Source: Aradus depressus (lineage: Eukaryota; Arthropoda; Insecta; Hemiptera; Aradidae). Taken from it: a DNA stretch of 64,000 nt. The notes below the pieces were generated by a model that was not told where the DNA came from, made no database searches, and saw nothing but the letters and a program-made list of their open reading frames with translations. Positions 55,980 through 64,000 of the stretch are shown here, piece by piece (positions within the stretch are counted from its first letter, which is position 1; every line of letters starts with the position of its first letter). The stretch is taken from positions 23,817,489 through 23,881,488 of the forward strand of contig OY759224.1 of the NCBI GenBank assembly GCA_963662175.1, in the 5' to 3' direction. A program made the translations under genes and the position numbers.

Positions 55980-55985
55980 TTTATT
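55980..55985 (-). terminator. Candidate poly(A) signal of the OSGIN-like gene
   Basis: AATAAA on the minus strand about 160 nt after the stop codon at 56,145. Position fits a short 3' UTR; not otherwise supported. Confidence 0.4.
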
Positions 55986-56144
55986 TGTGTTAAAGTAATA
56001 ATTTATATAAATTTACTAATAAAATGTACAATTAAAACTAACAAGTGTATATGTTTATGTTCTGTATATATATACAAAATTAAGGCATATACTTTTTTTT
56101 TTCTTGGTTCTTAAAAGCACAATTTTCGATTCTTCTTGTACACC

Positions 56145-56557
56145 TCAATGCGCACTTATCTGTGACAAAATAGAGGCGCCCGCGCCCACTGCACCGCCGG
56201 TGATATATCTGTAAAGAAAAAAAATAAATCTCGTTAAAAAAAAATATTTAAAACATTTGTTAACCCCAGAAGGGTTAAAAAAACAAGTGTAGAAATTAGA
56301 CCTATTCAAGAGATCACATGCCAAAGTAGTGAGTGATGCCTCAGTTTTGATTTTCCAGGGAATATGTTTGTATTTAGATAGTTATTGTGATGGTGTATTA
56401 TCGGAATTTTATGAGCGCTCTAACTCAAAAACGGTTGAAATTTGAAATAAGAATGTCACATTTCGCTGTAGGCGATATGACCTCATAGTTAAAGCCCGAG
56501 CATGAGTCATAAAACCTAACTTAACCTATATATATATATTTTATTTCTCTGACTTCT

Positions 56558-56619
<62 letters not shown>

Positions 56620-59600
56620 ACTCTTTATCATTATTATTCTTACTTTGTTTTTCTTAAATTTGATAGTTTTTTTTTGTTTATTTTCATTGTTTTAATTTAA
56701 TCATTGCTCGTCATTAACAATTATAATTATTGTTTTTTTTTAGTTAATTCCTAGAAGCCTTTTTATTTTATTTTTTTCTTTATTCTGTTTTGATTGGTAT
56801 TTGTATTCTTTTGTTTATTTCTTATGATATTATTCTTAGAGGATGTCCTAGGATAAAGATTATTTTTCATTACATGTTCAGCATGACAAGAGCTTTCTGG
56901 TACACACTGTTAAAATATCATTAAAAATTGATATCGAAATTCAAGATCCGCTATACATAGTAACTTTATTTGTATAGTTTCCAATTTTGTGAATTTCTCT
57001 GAGAAAAATTGGCCTCTTACCTTACATATACATCTCCAGCCAGATTTCCTAACGCATACAATCCTTCAACTCCGAACACTTCATAGGTGAATGGATGAAC
57101 ATCGATAGGGTTACTTTTTGGTTCAACGTCTTCATCTTTTTTTATCTGAAACAATAGGGAAATTACAGACAAAAATATCGATAAATATCGATGATGTAGC
57201 GCACACATCCGAGTTGTGTAAATAAAGTAATGAGACTGGTAGCGTAGCGTTTGATCTGGACTTCCCGTTTGGAGTTCCAGTACGAGTTTGAACTGTTTTT
57301 TTCTAGTGCGTTCTGAAAATGAGTGACATCAATTTTGAGCAACGTTGTGCTATCAGGTTTTGCTTCAGACTTTTGCAAAGCTTCAGCAGGCCTATGGAGA
57401 CAATGATTTGTCAAAGGCCCCAGGGTTTTAGATGGTTTAAGGCATTTTCAGAAGGAAAAAAAATCGACTGAAGATGAAACTCGCTGCGGAAGACCTGCAA
57501 CTCCTAGAACTGACGAAAATATTGACAGGGATCTTGTGCGTTCTGATCATCGCTTGACAGTCAGAATGATCAGGGAAGAGGTGAATTTGACTCACTCCAC
57601 CGTTTATGAGGTTTTGACCAATGAACAACTCAGCGCCTTGTCTCATTGCATTTTCAATTAACGAGTTTTTGGCAATTAAAAATCCCTGTGGCTCCTCAGC
57701 CCCCTTTCCCCTGACTTGAGTCCTTGTAACGTTTGCCCGAAGATTGAAAATTCACCTCAAAAGACGTCATTTTGGGATACTAGAAGCCGTAACTGACCAG
57801 CTCAAGGCAGTTTCAGTATACGAGTTCCAGCACTGCTATGAAGAGGATATATCGTCTCCATCGCTGTGTGGCTTCCCAAGGCAATTATTTTGAAGGAGAA
57901 AATATGGAACTGTAATTTTAATTTAATAAAAAAATTATAAAAAATCAGTCTAATTACTTTATTTACACACCTCGTATAAGTAAATGTTTTGACAAATTTC
58001 GTTTTTCAAGGTGAACAATCGTTTTGTGTATATATCCTTCCAAATAAAAAACCTATGGGCCTTGGCCGGTTTTTTTTTTATATCTGGAAGAGTTTTATTT
58101 ATTCTTTATTTTCCGCAAAATGTCCGCGTTTCTCAACCTAAAATATTTGAATATTTTAAGGTCATATTGACCCAGGCCCTGATAAATGTATTAAGCTATC
58201 AAGAAACTGAATAAAGTCATACTTACAGCCAATAAACGACCATCATTAAAGTCAGTCATAAATTCCAGGTTAGGTTTTGATCCGATAAGAACGGCAGAGA
58301 CAGAGGGTGTAACAGTCTCTTCTTTGTTGCCCACCTGAAGAACAGTTCGGGAGGGATGGAATGATAATACTGTGGAACTAGGGTACGAAGTGTACCCAGG
58401 GTACCCGGAGGAATTCTGCATCATCTGACGAACCTAACAGAAAAATAGAGAAATCATATTAAAAATATTTCAAATAATGTAATAATAAATACATACACAG
58501 AGTGTTCGTTAATAAGGTACCTATATTTAGTTGGACAGGTTTTGCCCACCGTATTGAAACCATATATAAAATAATCCTAATACACTAGCGTTACCATTAA
58601 CAAATAACAATATGGGAAGGATTGACCAACGATGTAATAAGAAGAAGGAGAGATGAGGCTTGTGGTCGATAAAAACAAACTTGTGGAATTTCTGCCAAGT
58701 TTATTGACCATAAACCAATCATTTCTTTTATAGATTTTGAAGAAAATAATGTGCATGCTACTGAATGTGACGAGTCTAGGTGAATAACTATACATAACAA
58801 TGATGAAAATAATGAGGCAAAATCTGATGATATGGATGTTGATAGCTAAGATGTCAACGGATTAAGTTGATGAATAATAATTATTGTTATAAACATAATT
58901 ATTATTATAAACTACACGACAATGTACAATATGGATAAACTTTCTCAAGCAAAATACTTTGAAAATACTTGTGATGAAATGATTCTATGTATATGATTCC
59001 TTGACAAATTGTACGATAGAGTTGTCTATTATAATATTTTAATAATATAATAATATGTAAATAAAATATTGTTACAACTACTCTACAATATTTCATTCCT
59101 GAGTACTCTCCTAAGACGACCACTTTCAGAGCATGCATTCGTATCCACATAAAGAATTTTCGTCAGTTAGATTAATTAATAAAAGCTAATTGCCTAAAAT
59201 AATTTTCAGAATTTTAGAGGAATAAATAATAAAAAAATAAATAAAATAGGGGAAAAAAATAAATGCATCGGCCGGGAATCGAACCCGGGCCGCCCGCGTG
59301 GCAGGCGAGCATTCTACCACTGAACCACCGATGCTACGGCTATAACAACCCTCCATTTTCACCTCAGTACTACATTAAAATATTACTTATCAAAATAGCA
59401 AACTGTGATTATTTCTAGGAAATATATTTTGTATAACATAAACCGAGTTTTTTAAAAATTTGTTTTAACATCTTACAGAAACCTGATAAGTTCATACCAG
59501 ATTTTTTTGTTTACTTCGCTCATGGAGATTTTGAGCCTAGCATACATTTGGCTGAAAATCAATTGCTCTCGTTATTATGGGGTTCTGAACCCACATATAA

Positions 59601-62600
59601 AATTGAGTAACGATATACTCGTTACACCTCTCGAACCAAAGCAACAGGCAACAAGCGATATTGATCGTCTCCCATCTCAGTGTTTTCCCACTAATAATCC
59701 CTCCCAAATCCCTTTGGCCTATACGGTTCAAAATCAATTATTGTCATTATTATGGAGTTCTGGATCCACGTATAAAATTTCGTGTCGATACATTCATTAT
59801 ATCGGTAATTATGAATAAATTGGCAACGTTTATTATTTATATATTAATTTATTATTTATATATTCATTATATCGGTAATTATGAATAAATTGGCAACGTT
59901 TATTATTTATATATTAATTTATTATTTATATATTCATTATATCGGTAATTATGAATAAATTGGCAACGTTTATTATTTATATATTAATTTATTATTTATA
60001 TATTCATTATATCGGTAATTATGAATAAATTGGCAACGTTTATTATTTATATATTAATTTATTATTTATATATTCATTATATCGGTAATTATGAATAAAT
60101 AGGCAAATTAGTTTTCCTACAGGCGATATCGCATTGTTTCGGTATGGAACTCTTAGCTCTATTCCGTCCAATAGACCGACATCGGCAGTTGCTATGGTGT
60201 AAGAACCGCCTGGAGTATACTGCACACTCTCAGCACGATAGTTTAGTCGAGAATGGGAAAACAATTAAAAACAACTAAACTGTTTCATTGCAATGAGTAC
60301 GCAAACTGTCAACTTTAAGGTCGTTTCATTGAGCATCCGTCAACCTCAACCTCAACGAGAATACTCACCTTAAAATAAATGTTATCTATAAAGGTGGCTA
60401 TAATTTGTGCATATGATAAAGGCAGAGCCGAAAATTGGGTAAACCTAGCTTTACCCGGGTAAAGTCCACCATATCCAGAAGGTCAGGGTAAAGCTGAAAT
60501 AAAATAAAAGTTTCTAGCTTTAACCGGGTATCTATGCAACTCTGCTAGGTAAAAGTGAATTTGTATTGATTAAAGTTTTAGACATCTTAACCATTTACGA
60601 CCAGAGCGCTCCCTTGTCGCTCTGGTGGACATGAGCCAAACTCTACTATGGGAGTCCTATATTTTGCCTACCCTATATTTTTATTCACCTAGGGCAGGGG
60701 TCTTCAGCGAGTACCTGACATCGGACAGGCTCGTGACCATCGCTTAACGTCCCATCGGAAGGACGGCATGTTTAAGTTTATTTCATCCCTCAGATAAGGG
60801 CCTCGGCCGGATTTCAAACCCGCGATCTTGAGCTCAGTAAACAAGCACGCATACCACTGAGCTACTGACGCCCTCTGTTTCCTGTGTGTATTTCACTAAA
60901 CTAAATGTTACACTCAATCTCTTTTTTTAACTCCTGATAAAGCTATTATATCCTATAGAAGATCTACTCATAACCATTGTTGAGCTTATTAAAAAAGTAA
61001 TCGATGCATGAATCGATGCCTTTAATTGCAATTGGCCATATTGATAAACAGTCTATCGATAGTTCAACTTTTAAATCAAAATGGAGTGTACGCACTCCCA
61101 TATAAATAAGCATCTTTTAGCTCAACAACAAAAATTCGATAGTCTGCAGTATCCCCAATAATACTATATAGGAAGTACCTTGTGATACTCCGGATACATG
61201 AGTTCTGGGAGACTGTGGCCGAGGGTGACACTCTCCGACCTGAAGCTGTGCACCACAGAGTATCCCCGGAACCTGGCCAGGAGGACAGCGTCTGCAGCAG
61301 AGAGACCAGCTCCAACCACCAGGACAGGACCTACAAGAGAGAACACGAGGTACAGTTCATGGGACTTCAGCTAGCTCGAAACTCTACACATACGAGGGGT
61401 GATCAAAAAGTTTATACTGCTGGAAGGACCCTGAGAATAATATTCTAAATACTGTTCAGTTCCTCCAGCAATTTTTCTTTAATTTCATCAGTTGAGTGAA
61501 ATCTCTCCCCTTTTAAGGGTCTCTTTGTTTTGGAAACAGGAAAAAATCCGCAGGGGCGAAGTCTGATGGGTACGGGGGCTGGGGGATAACAGCCATTGCG
61601 TTTTGTGTGCAATAATGGCGAATGAGCAATGCAGAATGAACAGGCGCGTTGTCATGAAGCAGCACCCACTCCCCACTTCGCTGCAGCTCATGTCTCTTCC
61701 TCCTCGCAGACATGAGCCATTTCACGGATGGGTTAGTTGACGATTTGATCGTACGAGAACGTTCACTCTGGCAACATGATCGTCGACAGTCGAAGTTCAT
61801 GGGCGTCCTGAACGAGGATTGTCTTCTGACGATGTCCGGCCTTCTTTGAACTTCTTGTACCACTCATGACAACGCGATCGACTCAGACATTGATCCCCAA
61901 AAGCCTCTTGCAACATTTGAAAGGTTTCTGTCAACGTTTTACCACACTTCACACAAACGCTGTGCTCTTCTTCTTGATTCATTTGACAAAAGACCATATA
62001 AATAGCCAAACACGAAAACGCAACGAAGTAGGTTGTAGAGAATCTACAAAAACAGCTGAGCTCAGGAAGAGTCACAACTAATGCTGCCAACCGTACCGCT
62101 CTCCGAAGCTCCGTTGGCGCGCAATCTAAAACCTGGAACGTTTTGATTACCTCTTGTATCTATTATCATCCAAAGCTGCCTCCTCATCCTATCTATTATC
62201 ATCCAAAGCTGCCTCCTCATCCTATCTATTATCATCCAAAGCTGCCTCCTCATCCTATCTATTAGCATCCAAAGCTGCCTCCTCATCCTATCTATTATCA
62301 TCCAAAGCTGCCTTCTCATCCTATCTATTATCATCCAAAGCTGCCTCCTCATCCTATCTATTATCATCCAAAGCTGCCTCCTCATCCTATCTATTATTAT
62401 CCAAAGCTGCCTCCTCATCCTATCTATTATCATCCAAAGCTGCCTCCTCATCCTAAACCAGTCTTGCACTTGCAAGAACACATACTATTCTTTAAATCCT
62501 AGTATAAGTAGTTGATAGTAAAGGAAAACGTTTTTGGTGATTGCAATGTACTTCCCCAGAACAAATTATTCAATTAACTTTTCGCTCCCTCACCAAAACT

Positions 62601-63127
62601 AGTCAAACGTATGTGCTAATAATCACTATTTGACTTACATAGGCGCTTATAACTCCTCATACTAAATGTTGAGAATTTTACAAAAAATTAACATTTATTT
62701 AGGCAACATCACACCTGCTTCTTGTGACAAACTGATCTACATTACTGCACAACATAACCTTCTCCCAGATCATCAATTCGGCTTTCGACAGTCATTTGAT
62801 AATATGTTTGGTCGATTATATCGCCAACAGCTTTGAAAAGAAACAGTTTTGCATAGGCGTATTTTTGGACGTCAAAAAATCGATCATGTTTGGCACCCAG
62901 GCCTGCTATTTTATTTGAGATATGTATTTAAGATTAACATCAATTTTAACCTAAAGTATAAGAAATTACATATAAAAATATTTCTATTGGGAAACTTACG
63001 AGAATCACCTTTAAGTCGGTCCAACTGAACATCGAAGGACATAACATCGTGAACCACGTTGCATTCCCGCTCTCCAGGCACTTCCAGTTTCTTGGCCTTG
63101 TTCAGCCCCGTCGCCAACACGCAATAT
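56145..63127 (-). CDS. OSGIN-like flavin monooxygenase-type protein, C-terminal exons
   Basis: Five coding exons on the minus strand: 63127-63000, 61330-61179, 58433-58227, 57145-57021 and 56208-56145, the last with stop TGA. Splice sites are GT/AG and phases agree, giving 224 residues; N-terminal exons lie to the right. Order of motifs: YCVLATGLNKAKKLEVPGE, the end of the FAD domain; PVLVVGAGLSAADAVLLARF, a GxGxxS/A NADP-binding motif; LPELMYPEYHKVRQMM; AVLIGSKPNLEF; NPIDVHPFTYEVFGVEGLYA, then GNLAGDVYVRYITGGA. This order is characteristic of oxidative stress induced growth inhibitor 1/2. In that family the protein is flavoprotein-like and linked to oxidative-stress responses; insect function is not read from sequence. 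Introns hold two mariners, a tRNA and minisatellites. For exon 57145 the second of two adjacent donors keeps the GDxxVR motif in frame. Confidence 0.88.
56464..56530 (+). mobile_element. SINE family S1, 3' end only
   Basis: TAGGCGATATGACCTCATAG to CATAAAACCTAACTTAACCT. Severely 5'-truncated. Confidence 0.65.
56562..56613. repeat. Poly(T) tract of about 52 nt
   Basis: Uninterrupted T-run in the last OSGIN intron. It could be the tail of a minus-strand retrocopy, but no body was recognised next to it. Confidence 0.7.
57210..57974 (+). mobile_element. mariner element, internally deleted
   Basis: Inverted ends CGAGTTGTGTAAATAAAGTA and the complement of CGAGGTGTGTAAATAAAGTA; TA on the right, decayed on the left. 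The transposase start at 57,319 reads MSDINFEQRCAIRFCF, followed in another frame by RWFKAF and TRCGRPATPRTDENIDRDLV, then LTVRMIREEVNLTHSTVYEV. The central catalytic region is deleted and a C-terminal piece remains (57,720-57,900). It lies 65 bp from an OSGIN exon. Confidence 0.8.
59264..59334 (-). tRNA. tRNA-Gly (anticodon GCC)
   Basis: 71-nt cloverleaf on the minus strand: acceptor GCATCGG pairs with CCGATGC, A box TGGTTCAGTGGTAGA, anticodon loop CTGCCAC, B box GGTTCGATTCC, discriminator A. A short T-rich run follows, suitable for Pol III termination. Unlike the S1 and S2 repeats it has intact pairing throughout. It lies in an intron of the OSGIN-like gene on the same strand. Confidence 0.96.
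59505..59815 (-). repeat. Dispersed repeat D1, minus orientation
   Basis: Two units with ATTTGGCTGAAAATCAATTG and TTCGTGTCGATACATTCATT blocks. Its right end is continuous with a 70-bp tandem repeat. Confidence 0.6.
59793..60105. repeat. 70-bp tandem repeat
   Basis: Four nearly identical units (phase marker TGGCAACGTTTATTATTTAT at 59,821, 59,891, 59,961 and 60,031) and a partial fifth. Each includes ATTCATTATATCGGTAATTA, a piece of D1, so the array arose from the end of a D1 copy. Confidence 0.9.
60596..60875 (-). mobile_element. SINE family S1, nearly full length
   Basis: GAGGGCGTCAGTAGCTCAGT head (minus strand) to CGACAAGGGAGCGCTCTGGT; the last 60 bp are missing. In an OSGIN intron. Confidence 0.85.
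61391..62100 (-). mobile_element. mariner-like element, decayed
   Basis: The left end reads ACGAGGGGTGATCAAAAAGT. On the minus strand, frames encode ETFQMLQEAFGDQCLSRSRC, HEWYKKFKEGRTSSEDNPRS, and after frame changes WVLLHDNAPVHSALLIRHYC and PPYPSDFAPADFFLFPK. These carry the second and third catalytic Asp of a DD34D mariner. Frames are broken and the right inverted end was not found. Confidence 0.8.
62153..62456. repeat. 33-bp minisatellite
   Basis: Nine units of CTATTATCATCCAAAGCTGC plus CTCCTCATCCTAT, almost identical. Because the period is a multiple of three, both strands stay open (repeating MRRQLWMIID on the minus strand), but no start context or homology supports a protein. Confidence 0.9.
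62535..62690 (-). repeat. Dispersed repeat D1, fragment
   Basis: AATGTACTTCCCCAGAACAA end followed by TCGCTCCCTCACCAAAACTA and a CTCCTCATACTAAATG block; the complement of the D1 right end. Confidence 0.6.
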
Positions 63128-63214
63128 CTATCAAGAAGAAAATATTTAGTTTTTGGAACAAAATCCTCTTTTGATTTTCCATCAAATTAAACATAAATCC
63201 ATCAAATTTATATA

Positions 63215-63300
63215 CAGTGCACGCCGCTTAATGTGATCACTTTAGGACCCTAACAAAGTGATCACAATAACCGACTGATAACAATAAGCAAAAGGCACCA
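63215..63300 (+). mobile_element. Tigger/pogo-like terminal fragment
   Basis: TA followed by CAGTGCACGCCGCTTAATGT and GATCACTTTAGGACC, typical of Tigger ends, with an internal GTGATCACAATAACCGAC repeat. The other end is not seen in the window. Confidence 0.6.
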
Positions 63301-63889
63301 GGGGAGTCAAAAACAAAACAACATTACTTATATAAGAAACAGTGTTTTGTGGTAAATAATAATAATTAAAATTAAAATATAAATAATAATTAAAATTACT
63401 ACATTTCCTGTAGAAATGTTATCTCTTTTCTTTTACTAAATTTTGATTTCTACAGTAGTTTTTCGAAAAGGGCTCTAAAAAAGTATCAAAAGTTCAAGAC
63501 GTGCAATTTTTAAGCAAGTGCACGTATATTTAAAAACATTTCAATAAACAAACTTTTCATTTGGATTTCTAAAGAGATGCCATCTTGTCTTCTAAATTTT
63601 GCAAAAATATTAAATCTAATCCAAAGGTTTTCAAATTATCTTACTGGGCCAACAGGGAAAATGAATAGAAAAGAATTTACTAGAACAAATAGTTTGGGTT
63701 TATTTTTTTAAACCATCTACAATATTAAAATTAAAAAACTAAACATTGAAACAAAAATCAAAAAGAAAATCTTAAAAACTAAATTTTAAACACTAATTCA
63801 ATCTTTTCTTTTTTTTATATTTTGGGCCATTCTCTAAAATTAAGTTATATATTCCTGGGCATATATCCTGTATATATAAACAAACAACA

Positions 63890-64000
63890 GTACCTTCTTT
63901 GCGGATCAATTTCACCGTCAATTCACTCCTATTTAGTTCATTATATCTTAAGCCTAAACACCACTGTCCATATTCACTCAGACCGTCGCCATTCTCCCAG
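63890..64000 (-). CDS. Possible upstream exon of the OSGIN-like gene
   Basis: The only open minus-strand frame at the window end includes LSEYGQWCLGLRYNELNRSE and LTVKLIRKE before a weak GTACTG donor. The residues would suit the beta-rich segment just before VLATG in OSGIN proteins. The phase does not join simply to the exon at 63,127, so this may be spurious or belong to another gene. Confidence 0.25.

Noticed and set aside
62062..62481. 139-residue minus frame with repeating MRRQLWMIID
   Set aside because: It is the translation of a 33-bp minisatellite whose period is a multiple of three; the opposite strand is equally open.

Overview
The window is nuclear DNA of an insect. It is strongly AT-rich, has small exons separated by long introns, carries a eukaryotic tRNA-Gly, and is crowded with insect-type LINEs, tRNA-derived SINEs and cut-and-paste transposon remnants. 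Two genes with the odorant-binding-protein (OBP) cysteine pattern confirm an insect. The seven-exon OBP architecture would suit a hemipteroid, but that is only a guess. No sequence was run against any database.

Four host genes can be reconstructed exon by exon, with every splice phase checked. (1) A dipeptidase-family gene on the minus strand: five coding exons from 15,636 down to 3,243, the rest lying beyond the left edge. Every zinc ligand and the active-site His are replaced although the reading frame is intact, so it looks like a pseudoenzyme. (2) A four-cysteine (Minus-C type) OBP on the plus strand, 20,634-35,460. (3) A classic six-cysteine OBP, 39,223-46,559, a tandem paralogue with the same seven-exon layout and similar TATA-to-ATG spacing. 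(4) The 3' part of an OSGIN-like (oxidative stress induced growth inhibitor, FAD/NADPH monooxygenase-like) gene on the minus strand, 63,127-56,145, with a tRNA-Gly(GCC) in one intron. The dipeptidase and the first OBP are divergent; the second OBP and the OSGIN gene converge on a gene-free, repeat-filled interval (46.7-55.9 kb). No shared pathway is evident beyond the two OBPs being a tandem pair.

Most of the remainder is mobile DNA. There are more than 20 copies of one tRNA-derived SINE with a (CCTAA)n tail, several with perfect 11-12 bp target duplications, and a second tRNA-like repeat, once as a head-to-tail triple. LINE fragments include a gag-like ORF1, Jockey-like and R1-like ends, and an RNase H-bearing end. 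DNA transposons include piggyBac-like, hAT, PIF/Harbinger (one with a MADF-like frame), Tigger/pogo, mariner, a Transib-like element, and two TIR elements of uncertain family. A dispersed repeat with roughly 130-150 bp internal periodicity recurs in OBP introns and intergenic DNA.

The most unusual signal is a set of palindromic elements of three different sequences (9.2 kb, 11.0/21.9 kb, 48.7-49.8 kb). Each carries what reads as a complete small hammerhead ribozyme core with a self-complementary stem III, as known from Penelope-like retroelements. No reverse transcriptase of that class is visible here.
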